From Streptomyces pinistramenti (lineage in GTDB: Bacteria; Actinomycetota; Actinomycetes; Streptomycetales; Streptomycetaceae): a DNA stretch of 64,000 bases. Shown one piece after another: positions 43,716 through 52,049 of the stretch. The translations under genes and the position numbers were made by a program. Position 1 is the first letter of the stretch. Each line of letters begins with the position of its first letter. The notes beneath the pieces are model-generated. The model was not told the DNA's origin and did no database searches. It was given only the letters and a program-made list of their open reading frames with translations. The stretch is from NCBI RefSeq assembly GCF_020564935.1, contig NZ_JAJCXB010000020.1, positions 1 to 64,000 on the forward strand, in the 5' to 3' direction.

Positions 43716-44431
43716 TCAACGCACCGTCCAGATCCAGCCCAGCGGGACGAGCCCCAAGGCGCGGGCCACCGACTGCGAGGCGTGGTTGGCGGCGGTGGTG
43801 CTGTAGAAGAGGAGCTGTTTGTTGCGGCGTTCGCGCTGCCACCAGGCGGCGGCGACCGCCGGGGCGAGGCCACGGCCGCGGAAGTCCGCGCGGGTCCAGG
43901 TACCGGCCTCCGCCGCGAGCGCGTTCGAGGCCGGCGAGAAACAGATCGACACGGGGGTGTGGTCGTGCACGGCCATCGCCCACTCCCCCACCGCCCCCGA
44001 GATCAGCTCCGCCCACTCCCCCGGCTGCCAGTTGTCCGGCCGGACCAGGTCCCGTGCCGCGAGCCGCCCGGCCCCGTCCGAGGCGATGACGGGCAGCGGG
44101 GCCGGCGCCCGGGGAGCGAGCCGCTCGGGAAAGAGGAAGCTGGGCCCGCCTTCGACGGAAACGGCTCCCTTCCCCAAGTCCGCCGCATTCGCGGCAAGTT
44201 GGGACAACACGCGCGGCGGCTCACCCGGCACGTACTCCTGCTCCCTTCATCGACGCACCCCAGGCCCTCGGCATCCGCCCCCAGAGCGAGCAGCCGCGCG
44301 CGGGGCGACCAGGCGAACACGGCCCGGACGGACGGATCCCTGACGGTCGCCGGGGCGCCGGCCGCCCCCTCTTCGAGGCCGTGAATCGCATCCACCTCAA
44401 GCGCGAGGAGTTCCCTCTCGGCCCTGTTCAT
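43716..44431 (-). pseudogene. GNAT acetyltransferase split by a frameshift
   Basis: The 5' half (ATG 44431; MNRAERELLALEVDAIHGLE, then AVFAWSPRARLLALGADAEG) and the 3' half (EPPRVLSQLAANAADL, then FRGRGLAPAVAAAWW, with the acetyl-CoA loop GRGLAPA) lie in different frames. The junction falls at about 44235-44260. Together they make one normal-length GNAT protein of about 238 residues. It is either a recent pseudogene or a sequencing error. Confidence 0.65.
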
Positions 44432-44592
44432 TCCCCGAGCCCAGGGCGGTCGGGCCGGGAGAAAGGCCGGATTGTGTGCGGCCCGGAGCAGCGGCGAATA
44501 CCCCGCGTATACGGTGATCGTGACCCGGTCCACCCGCCTGCTCGCCGACTCGTCCATCCATCCCGACCCGCTCCCCAACCCGGAGGTTTCGC

Positions 44593-45531
44593 ATGACGAC
44601 AGCTCCCCGGATCCTCAGTGAGACCGATGTCCTGCGCGCCCTGCCGATGGCCGTGGCCATCGACGCGTTGCGCACCGCCCTGCGCGAGGGAACGGATCCC
44701 GCGGCGGACCCGCCCCGCACCATCGTGCCCGTCGAACACGGCCAGCTGCTCCTGATGCCGGCCCACCAGCACCGGTACGCGGGAGTCAAGGTCGCCACCG
44801 TCGCGCCGGACAATCCGGCCGCCGGACTCCCCCGCGTCCAGGGCCAGTACCTGCTGTTCGACGCGGCCACGCTCGCTCCGTTGGCGCTGCTCGACGGCAT
44901 CGCGCTGACCACCGTACGGACCGCCGCCGTTTCCGCCCTGGCCGCTGACCATCTCGCCGCCCCCGACGCGAGCCGCCTGGTCGTCTTCGGCGCCGGCCCG
45001 CAGGCGCGCGGACACCTCGACGCGCTGCGCGCGGTCCGCCCGCTCACCCATGTCACCGTCGTGGGGCGCACTCCCGAACGGGTCGAACGGTTCGCCGAAG
45101 CCGCCCGCCGGGACACCGGGATCACCGTCGAACCCGGCGATCCGTCCGCCGTCGCGACCGCCGACCTCGTCGCCTGCTGCACCACCGCCCGCACGCCCCT
45201 GTTCGACGGCACCCAGCTCGCGCCGCATGCGACGGTGATGGCGGTCGGCTCCCATGAACCCGACGCACGCGAGGTCGACGACGCCACCGTCCGCGGCTCC
45301 ACCCTCGTGGTCGAGTCCCGTGCCGCCGCCGCCCGGGAGGCGGGCGACCTCATCCCGGACCTGGAGAGCGGCCGCCTCGACCAGGACGCCCTGATCCCGC
45401 TCGCCGACCTGGTCACAGGGCGCGCGACCGCGGACCCGGCGCGCCCCCGGTTCTTCAAGAGCGTCGGCATGGCATGGGAGGACCTCGCTGTGGCCGGCGC
45501 CGCGTACGAGGCCGAGCAGGAAGCGGGCTGA
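44593..45531 (+). CDS. Ornithine cyclodeaminase/mu-crystallin family enzyme
   Basis: 312 residues. Members act on amino acids or imines with NAD(P), for example as ornithine cyclodeaminase, alanine dehydrogenase or ketimine reductase. TTVRTAAVSALAADHLA is the family N-terminal domain segment, VVFGAGPQARGHLDALR the dinucleotide loop, and SVGMAWEDLAVAG the conserved C-terminus. ATG 44593 has CCGGAGG 7 nt upstream. A strong terminator follows. The substrate is not predictable. Confidence 0.86.
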   Translation: MTTAPRILSETDVLRALPMAVAIDALRTALREGTDPAADPPRTIVPVEHGQLLLMPAHQHRYAGVKVATVAPDNPAAGLPRVQGQYLLFDAATLAPLALLDGIALTTVRTAAVSALAADHLAAPDASRLVVFGAGPQARGHLDALRAVRPLTHVTVVGRTPERVERFAEAARRDTGITVEPGDPSAVATADLVACCTTARTPLFDGTQLAPHATVMAVGSHEPDAREVDDATVRGSTLVVESRAAAAREAGDLIPDLESGRLDQDALIPLADLVTGRATADPARPRFFKSVGMAWEDLAVAGAAYEAEQEAG

Positions 45532-45542
45532 CGGGCATCGCC

Positions 45543-45583
45543 CCTGCCCGAAGGCCCGGTTTCCTCCGGGGCCTTCGGGCAGG
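45543..45583 (+). terminator. Rho-independent-type terminator after the cyclodeaminase gene
   Basis: A perfect 15-bp stem (45543-45557 with 45569-45583) encloses an 11-nt loop and begins 12 nt after the stop codon. Confidence 0.8.
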
Positions 45584-45598
45584 CGGCAGCGGTGCGGG

Positions 45599-45751
45599 AT
45601 GAGCGGATTGCGCCTGCCTGGCGGGGCGGCGGTCGTCCTGGCCTCGAACGAGGACGGCCTGCGGTTCGCGCGGTCGCTGGGGTTCAGCGAGTTCGAGCGC
45701 CATGTGCTGCCGGGTGACAGCGTCCCCTTCATCACGTTGCGGCTGGGATGA
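45599..45751 (+). pseudogene. C-terminal remnant of a GNAT acetyltransferase
   Basis: 50 codons from ATG 45599 encode VVLASNEDGLRFARSLGFSE, then FERHVLPGDSVPFITLRLG before a TGA. This is the C-terminal beta-strand region of a GNAT protein. The acetyl-CoA-binding core is missing upstream, where the terminator of the previous gene lies. Confidence 0.6.
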
Positions 45752-45779
45752 GGCGGAGCCCCCGTGCAATGACCAGGCG

Positions 45780-47270
45780 TCACCGGTAGCCGTAGCGGGC
45801 CCAGTTGTCGATGACGTACTGCTGGAGGCTGCGGGGGTAGGAGGTGCGGAACGAGGCGGTCGAGCCGTGGGTGGTTCCGTGGAACTGCGCGGGTTGCAGG
45901 CAGCTGATCACCGCCTTGCCGCCGCGTCCTTCGGCGGCTTCTTCGGGCGTGAGGTAGGGGACCATCGGGATGCCGGGGGCGTGAGGGAAGCCGTACTCGC
46001 CGGTGCCGGGGTGGTAGCGGGTGGCCATCGCCCAGACGACCTGGTCGATGTCGGTGATGTCGATGTCGTCGGCGACGAGGATCACCTTGGGCACCAGCCA
46101 GCCCGGGTGCGAGGCGAACAGTACGTGGGCGACGCTGTCCACCAACTGACGCTGCGTCAGGCGCAGTTGGGCCAGTCGTTGGATGTCTATGGCGAGGACG
46201 ATCCAGCAGGTGGCCGCCTCGTAGGAGCACCAGGCGAAGTCGACGGGCAGGCCGGCCGAGCGGAGCAGGTCGAGGCTCGCGGCGGAGATCATCGTCCCCC
46301 AGATGGTGTGGTTCTCCTCCGGCGGCAGGCCGGCCGCGCAGACGGGCAGAACCGGATCGTCGCGGTGGGTGAGCGTCTCGACGTGGAAGACGGGCTGCCG
46401 CTTGCGCTCCGCGAAGGCGTAGCCGTGGTACTCCCCCATCGGCCCCTCCCACCCGGTTTCGTCGGGGCTGATGTGACCCTCCAGAACGATCTCCGCGTTG
46501 GCCGGCACGTACAGGCCGTGGGTTTCCGTCCTGACCACTTCGACCGGGCTGCCGGTGAGCGCGCCGACGTAGCCGTCCTCGCTGACGTGGGCGGGGAGCG
46601 GCATACCCGCGGCGGCGAGCGCGGCCGGCGGGGCGCCGAAGACCATGGCCCACGGCGTCGGCAGCCCCTGGGCCCGCCACATCTCGTGGATCATGCCGAG
46701 GTGCTGCTGGGGCATGGCGGGCCCGACCAGGGTGGTGCGGCCGTGCAGCATGGTGCGGGCGACCGACCAGCTCGTCCAGGTGCCGTCGGGGCTGCGTACG
46801 ACGTGGAATCCGTAGGTGCCGAGGTAGCGGCCGCCGTCCTCCTGGTGCAGCAGGGGGACGGGCAGGGACTCCAGGTCGACGGCGTCGCCGGTGCGGATGT
46901 TCTCCTTGCAGGGCGCGTGGGTGGTGACGGTCGGCGGCAGTGGCGTGGCGTGCATGGCTTCGATCAGCTTTTCCACGATGTCGCGCGGGGTGCTGTGCCG
47001 CGGCAATCCGAAGTGGGCCGCGAGCCTGCCGTACTCCCCCTTGCCCGGAGTGCTCAGTCCTGCGGGCGCGCCCAGGATGCGGAATCCGGGTACGGAGCCG
47101 GGGAGCGAGGCGAAGAGCGGGGCGGGTGCCCTGGTCTCGTAGACCCGGCGGGTGATGGCGCCCACCTCAAGTTCGGGGTCGACGGGCACGTCGATCGCCA
47201 CCGCGTCGCCTGCGGTGAGGAGGTCGTCGAGGAAGTCGCGGAAGTTCAGTGCGGGGCCGTGCTGGGTCAT
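45780..47270 (-). CDS. UbiD-family decarboxylase
   Basis: 496 residues. UbiD enzymes carry out reversible decarboxylation of aromatic or unsaturated acids with prenylated FMN made by a UbiX flavin prenyltransferase; no ubiX is seen in the window. LNFRDFLDDLLTAGD, HQEDGGRYLGTYG and EGPMGEYHGYAF are UbiD landmarks, and the C-terminal domain includes ILVADDIDITDIDQVVWAMA. ATG 47270 has AAGGAG upstream. An AraC regulator is divergent, 236 bp away. The substrate is unknown. Confidence 0.86.
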   Translation of the reverse strand: MTQHGPALNFRDFLDDLLTAGDAVAIDVPVDPELEVGAITRRVYETRAPAPLFASLPGSVPGFRILGAPAGLSTPGKGEYGRLAAHFGLPRHSTPRDIVEKLIEAMHATPLPPTVTTHAPCKENIRTGDAVDLESLPVPLLHQEDGGRYLGTYGFHVVRSPDGTWTSWSVARTMLHGRTTLVGPAMPQQHLGMIHEMWRAQGLPTPWAMVFGAPPAALAAAGMPLPAHVSEDGYVGALTGSPVEVVRTETHGLYVPANAEIVLEGHISPDETGWEGPMGEYHGYAFAERKRQPVFHVETLTHRDDPVLPVCAAGLPPEENHTIWGTMISAASLDLLRSAGLPVDFAWCSYEAATCWIVLAIDIQRLAQLRLTQRQLVDSVAHVLFASHPGWLVPKVILVADDIDITDIDQVVWAMATRYHPGTGEYGFPHAPGIPMVPYLTPEEAAEGRGGKAVISCLQPAQFHGTTHGSTASFRTSYPRSLQQYVIDNWARYGYR

Positions 47271-47505
47271 GGGGCGGGGCTCCTTTCGGGGTCCGGACCG
47301 GTGCGGGGGGCGGACCGGACGGCCGGAGTGCGGCAGAGGCGCCGGGCCGGCCGGACGCATTTTCGGTCACGGATCGGGGCGGGCGGCCGGTCGGCGGACG
47401 GCGGTTCTGCAGACGGTCGCTCGTGTTGAATGCGGTACGGTCGCCTGCTTCGTGACCCACGCTACGGACGGATCCGGGCCGTCCGGCGTATGCCGAGGAC
47501 GAGAT

Positions 47506-48414
47506 ATGTGCAAAAACCGACAGGCCGCAATCGCGGACGTCCCCTTCCCTGCCTCCCCGGGCGGCCCGCCGGGAGTCGAGATCACCGGCCTCGCGGGGCT
47601 GTCCTCGCTCGCGCGCGGTACGGGCGCCGACGCGTACGCGCCATTCCGGCCGGCCTTCCATCTGCTGATCACCGTGCGGTCCGGCTTCGTGCTCTGCTCC
47701 GTGGATCTCGTCGAGTGCGTGGTGAGGCAGGACAGCTGGCTGTGGGTGCGGCCCGGCCAGGTACTCCGGATCGGCTCCGATCTCGGTGCGGCCGAGGGGA
47801 CCGCGGTGTTCTTCCAGCCGAGCTTCCTCGGTACGGCCACCGTCGCCGCGGCGCGGCTCGACCGGCGGGCCTGGCGGCTGCCGCTGACGCCGGCGGGCGC
47901 TGCCGAGCGCCCGGTGCGGCGCGCCCTGAGCATGCTGGAGGACGAGTACCGGCGGCTCGCCGACCTGCCGCTCGACGTCCATGTCGAGGTCGTCCGGCAC
48001 CTGTTGGCCGTTCTCGTCCTGCGCCTGGCCCACCTGCCCGGCGGGCAACGGCGCGAGGCCGCGGGGAGCGAGGCGTTCCGCCGCTTCCAGCGGGCGGTGG
48101 AACGCGACTTCACCCGCACCCACCGCGTCGAGGACTACGCCGCCGCGCTGGGCTACAGCGTGCGTACCCTCACCCGTGCGACCGACGCGGCCATCGGCTG
48201 CGGCGCCAAGCGCTTCGTCGACGACCGGGTCCTGCTGGAGGCGAAGCGGCAGTTGGTGCACACCGATCTGCCGGCCGGTGCGGTCGGTGAACGTCTCGGC
48301 TTCCCCTCGGCCGCGGTCTTCACCCGGTTCTTCCGCCTGCGGACGGGTGAGACGCCGACCGCCTTCCGCGCCCGCACCCGTGGCGAGGGGCACGGGGGCC
48401 GCCCTGCCGGATGA
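47506..48414 (+). CDS. AraC-family regulator, probable controller of the UbiD gene
   Basis: 302 residues. An N-terminal cupin-like sensor (about 25-135; FHLLITVRSGFVLCSVDLVE) and a C-terminal AraC domain (about 195-290; VEDYAAALGYSVRTLTRATD, then LGFPSAAVFTRFFRLRTGET). ATG 47506 follows a GAGGACGAG site and matches the family length; the longer upstream reading overlaps the divergent UbiD gene. Its position suggests control of UbiD expression by an aromatic or related acid. Confidence 0.83.
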   Translation: MCKNRQAAIADVPFPASPGGPPGVEITGLAGLSSLARGTGADAYAPFRPAFHLLITVRSGFVLCSVDLVECVVRQDSWLWVRPGQVLRIGSDLGAAEGTAVFFQPSFLGTATVAAARLDRRAWRLPLTPAGAAERPVRRALSMLEDEYRRLADLPLDVHVEVVRHLLAVLVLRLAHLPGGQRREAAGSEAFRRFQRAVERDFTRTHRVEDYAAALGYSVRTLTRATDAAIGCGAKRFVDDRVLLEAKRQLVHTDLPAGAVGERLGFPSAAVFTRFFRLRTGETPTAFRARTRGEGHGGRPAG

Positions 48415-48497
48415 GCTGGTGCCGCCTCGTCAGCCGCGGATCCGGTGCGGCACCTGCCGCCGCGGCCGGCGACCGGTCGGTCCGGCGACGGGGGTGG

Positions 48498-49976
48498 TCA
48501 CCTGAGGTGTTCTTCCTCGTCGGTGCGGGGCCGGTTCTCCGCCGAGTTGCGGAAGCCGAACAGGCCGTAGACGACGAGCCCGATGACCATCCACACGGCG
48601 AAGCGCAGCCAGGTCACCGTGTCCAGATTGCTGATCAGCCAGAGCGAGAAGGCGACGCCGACGGCCGGCACCAGCGGTACCAGCGGGGTGCGGAAGGCGC
48701 GGGGCAGGTCGGGGCGGGTCCTGCGGAGCACGACGACGGCCACGGCCACCACGGCGAAGGCCACCAGGATGCCGATGTTCGTCAGGTCGGCGGCTTCCCT
48801 GATGGGCAGGAATCCGGCGATCAGCGCCGAGCCGACACCCACCGGCCGGATGACCCGGGTCGGGACGTGCCGCCGGGGGTGGTTCCTGGCGAAGTAGCGG
48901 GGCAGCAGCCCGTCGCGGCTCATGGAGTACCAGACCCGGGACACCGCCATCATGTTGGCGAAGGCGGAGGTGGTGATGCCGATGATGGCGCCGACGGCGA
49001 CGACGATGCCGAGGCCGCCGAGGCCCACCGCGCCGAGCGCGCCGGAGAACGGGCTGTGCACGTCGATGTCCCGGTAGTTCTGCATGCCGAGCAGCACCAG
49101 ACAGACCAGCAGGTAGATGACGGTGGCGATGCCGAGCGAGATCATGATCGCCTTCGGCAGCACCTTCTTCGCCTCGGCGCTCTCCTCCGCCGCCGCGCTC
49201 ATCGCGTCGTATCCGTAGACGGCGAAGAAGGCGGTGGCGGCGCCGGTGAACGCGCCGCCGATGCCGAAGGGCAGAAACGGGCTGTAGTTGCCCGCGGAGA
49301 GGTGGAAGGCGCCGGCGACGACCACCAGGGCGATGATGCCGAGTTTCACGACGACCAGGACGGTCTCGAAGCGGGCCGACTCCTTGGTGCCGCGGGAGAG
49401 CACGAAGGCGAGCAGCAGACACAGCAGGGCGGCGAACAGGTCCACCTTGTGGCCCGGTCCTGTGCCGGGTGCGCCGAGCATCCAGTTCGGCAGGTCGATG
49501 CCGATGCGCTCCAGGATGTAGGAGAAGTAGCCGGATACGGCGATGGCCACCACGGCGACGATGGCGGTGTATTCGAGCAGCAGGTCCCAGCCGATGGCCC
49601 AGCCGACAACCTCGCCGAGTGCCGCGTAGGAGTACGTGTAGGCGGATCCGGCCTTGGGGATGGTGCCGGCGAACTCCGCGTAGCACAGCGCCGCCGCGCT
49701 GCTGGCGATGATCGCGATGAGGAAGGAGAGCATGACGCCGGGTCCTGCGTCGTCGTGGGCGACGACGCCGGCCAGCGAGAAGACGCCCGCGCCGACCAGT
49801 CCGCCCAGGCTGAGGGCGACCAGTTGCCAGAGCCCCATGGTGCGGCGGAGCCCGTCGGCGGATTCCGCCTCGGACGAGTCGACGGGCTTGAGGCGGAAGA
49901 CTCCTGCCCGGGAGAACAGCCCGCGGGCGGTGGGGGCGGCACGGTCACGGGGGATTACCGGGGACGAACGGGACAT
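48498..49976 (-). CDS. APC-superfamily amino acid permease
   Basis: 492 residues, about 12 membrane segments. GGLVGAGVFSLAGVVAHDD is the first-helix substrate motif of amino acid/cation transporters, and AVYGYDAMSAAAEESAEAKK matches the CAT-like (YfnA) group. It would import an amino acid by proton or sodium symport. ATG 49976 has GGAGGG 7 nt upstream. It is the last gene of the hydroxyproline-type operon, 139 bp after the epimerase, and is most likely the uptake system for that substrate. Confidence 0.86.
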   Translation of the reverse strand: MSRSSPVIPRDRAAPTARGLFSRAGVFRLKPVDSSEAESADGLRRTMGLWQLVALSLGGLVGAGVFSLAGVVAHDDAGPGVMLSFLIAIIASSAAALCYAEFAGTIPKAGSAYTYSYAALGEVVGWAIGWDLLLEYTAIVAVVAIAVSGYFSYILERIGIDLPNWMLGAPGTGPGHKVDLFAALLCLLLAFVLSRGTKESARFETVLVVVKLGIIALVVVAGAFHLSAGNYSPFLPFGIGGAFTGAATAFFAVYGYDAMSAAAEESAEAKKVLPKAIMISLGIATVIYLLVCLVLLGMQNYRDIDVHSPFSGALGAVGLGGLGIVVAVGAIIGITTSAFANMMAVSRVWYSMSRDGLLPRYFARNHPRRHVPTRVIRPVGVGSALIAGFLPIREAADLTNIGILVAFAVVAVAVVVLRRTRPDLPRAFRTPLVPLVPAVGVAFSLWLISNLDTVTWLRFAVWMVIGLVVYGLFGFRNSAENRPRTDEEEHLR

Positions 49977-50115
49977 GGCGGTCCCTCCAGGTGAGTGCGG
50001 ATGACTGCCGAGGGGGCCAACTCCCTTGGGGGGCAGGGCTACGCGTGACGGTGACGGCGCCCCAGGCCGTGTGCGACGGGTTCCCGGGGCGTCGCGGCGG
50101 CCCTTCGGTCGCGTC

Positions 50116-51117
50116 CTAGAGCACGAATCCGTGCGGGAACGGATCGGCGGGGTCGAGCAGGTAGGTGGCCGTGGCGGTGATCCAGGCCCGGCCGGTGAAC
50201 TCGGGGACGACGGCCGGCAGGCCGCCCGCCCGGGTGGTGCCGACCAGGCGTCCGGTGAACCGGGTGCCGATGAAGGACTCGTTGACGAACTCGGTGTGCA
50301 GCGGCAGTTCGCCGCGCGCGTGCAGCTGTGCCATGCGGGCGGAGGTCCCGGTGCCGCACGGGGAGCGGTCGAACCAGCCGGGGTGGATGGCCATGGCGTT
50401 GCGCGAGTGGCGTGCGTGGGAGCCCGGTGCGAGGAACTGCACATGCTTGCAGCCGTTGATCAGCGGGTCGACGGGATGGGCCGGGCGGCTCTGCGCGTTG
50501 ACGGCCCGCATGATGTCGAGCCCGGCGGCCAGGATCTCGTCCTTGCGCGCCCGGTCGAAGGGCAGCCCGATCCGGTCCAGTTCGACGATGGCGTAGAAGT
50601 TTCCGCCGTACGCCATGTCGTAGCGGACCGTCCCGAGGCCCGGGACGTCCACCGTCGCGTCCTGGGCGACGGCGAAGGAGTCCACATTGCGCAGGGTGAC
50701 CTGTTCGGCGACGCCGTCACGGACCGCCACCCGTGCCTCGACCAGTCCGGCCGGGGTGTCGAGGCGCACGGTGGTCTCCGGCTCGGTCACCGTGACCATG
50801 CCGGTCTCCACCAGGACGGTGGCCACGCCGATGGTGCCGTGGCCGCACATCGGCAGGAAGCCGCTGGCCTCGATGTAGAGGACGCCCCAGTCGGCGTCGG
50901 GGCGGGTGGGCGGCTGGAGGATCGCGCCGCTCATCGCGGAGTGTCCGCGCGGCTCGTCGACCAGGAAGCGGCGCAGCGGGTCCAGGTGTTCCACGGCATG
51001 CCGGCGGCGTTCGGCCATGGTGGCGCCGGGGATCGGGCCGACGCCTCCGGTGATCACGCGGGTGGGCATGCCCTCGGTGTGGGAGTCGACGGCGCTGACC
51101 GTCCGGGCCGCGCGCAT
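50116..51117 (-). CDS. 4-hydroxyproline 2-epimerase (proline racemase family)
   Basis: 333 residues, proline racemase family. It converts trans-4-hydroxy-L-proline to cis-4-hydroxy-D-proline. Both catalytic cysteines are present: Cys91 in PMCGHGTIG and Cys254 in SPCGTGTSA, which makes it a two-cysteine epimerase and not the Ser/Cys type or a dehydratase. The ATG overlaps the stop of the upstream DapA-like gene by one base. The context with D-hydroxyproline dehydrogenase subunits supports hydroxyproline over proline as substrate. Confidence 0.86.
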   Translation of the reverse strand: MRAARTVSAVDSHTEGMPTRVITGGVGPIPGATMAERRRHAVEHLDPLRRFLVDEPRGHSAMSGAILQPPTRPDADWGVLYIEASGFLPMCGHGTIGVATVLVETGMVTVTEPETTVRLDTPAGLVEARVAVRDGVAEQVTLRNVDSFAVAQDATVDVPGLGTVRYDMAYGGNFYAIVELDRIGLPFDRARKDEILAAGLDIMRAVNAQSRPAHPVDPLINGCKHVQFLAPGSHARHSRNAMAIHPGWFDRSPCGTGTSARMAQLHARGELPLHTEFVNESFIGTRFTGRLVGTTRAGGLPAVVPEFTGRAWITATATYLLDPADPFPHGFVL

Positions 51118-52049
51118 CAGACGGCCCGGCTGTCGAGTGCGGCGACGGCGCGGGCCATGTCGTCCGTGACCCGGGCGTGCTGATGGGGCGTCAGCGGTCC
51201 GCGCGGCGGGCGGCAGGGGCCGCCGAAGCGGCCGACCTGTTCCATGCCGAGCTTGATGGCCTGCACGAACTCGACGCGGGAGTCCCAGCGGAAGGCCGCG
51301 ACGAGTGGTTCGTACAGGGCACGGGCCGCTGCCACCTCGCCGGATGTGGCGAGTGCGAAGAGGCGGGCCGATTCCGCGGGGAAGACGTTCGGGAAGCCGG
51401 CGAACCAGCCGGTGGCCCCCATCAGCAGGCTTTCCAGCACGACGTCGTCGGCGCCGCTGATGATCTCCAGGCCGGGTGCCCGTTCCCTGATCTCCAGCAC
51501 CCGCCGCACGTCGCCGGAGAACTCCTTGACGGCGACGACGTTGTCGATCTGCGCGATCTCGGCGAGCAGGTCAGGAGTCAGGTCGACCTTGGTGTCGATG
51601 GGGTTGTTGTAGACCATCACCGGCAGGCCGACGGCTGCCACCGTCTCGTAGTGGGCGAGGATCTCGCCGCGGTTGGCCCGGTACATGGTCGGCGGCAGGC
51701 ACAGCACGCCGTCCGCGCCGTCCTCGGCCGCGGCCTCGGCCCACCGCCCGGCCTGGTGCGAGCCGACGCCGTGCACGCCGACGACGACGGTGCCGGAGCC
51801 GCCGACGGCGTCGATGGCGGTACGGGCCACCGCGCGGCGCTCCTCGTCGGTCAGCGACGAGTACTCGCCGAGCGAGCCGGTCGGGCCGACGCCGTGGCAG
51901 CCGTTGTCCACCAGCCAGCGGCAGTGCTCGGCGTAGCGGTCGAGGTCCACGGCCAGGCCGGCGGGCGCGGACGCCTTCTCGTAGTAGGGCAGTGCGGTGG
52001 CCACGACGACTCCGCCGAGCCCGCTGGTCCGCTGCGTGGTGGCGCTCAT
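51117..52049 (-). CDS. DapA-family aldolase, probable pyrroline-4-hydroxy-2-carboxylate deaminase
   Basis: 310 residues, TIM-barrel class I aldolase family. The Schiff-base lysine is Lys175 in VVAVKEFSGD and the catalytic tyrosine is Tyr147 in VMVYNNP; GPTGSLGEYSSLT is the substrate loop. In hydroxyproline operons this family member deaminates the cyclic imine to 2-oxoglutarate semialdehyde. ATG 52049 overlaps the upstream FAD gene by 4 nt. A role as dihydrodipicolinate synthase is unlikely given the operon. Confidence 0.83.
   Translation of the reverse strand: MSATTQRTSGLGGVVVATALPYYEKASAPAGLAVDLDRYAEHCRWLVDNGCHGVGPTGSLGEYSSLTDEERRAVARTAIDAVGGSGTVVVGVHGVGSHQAGRWAEAAAEDGADGVLCLPPTMYRANRGEILAHYETVAAVGLPVMVYNNPIDTKVDLTPDLLAEIAQIDNVVAVKEFSGDVRRVLEIRERAPGLEIISGADDVVLESLLMGATGWFAGFPNVFPAESARLFALATSGEVAAARALYEPLVAAFRWDSRVEFVQAIKLGMEQVGRFGGPCRPPRGPLTPHQHARVTDDMARAVAALDSRAV

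Noticed and set aside
47152..47505. Upstream extension of the AraC frame at 47506
   Set aside because: It overlaps the divergent UbiD coding region and lacks a plausible start; ATG 47506 has a ribosome binding site.
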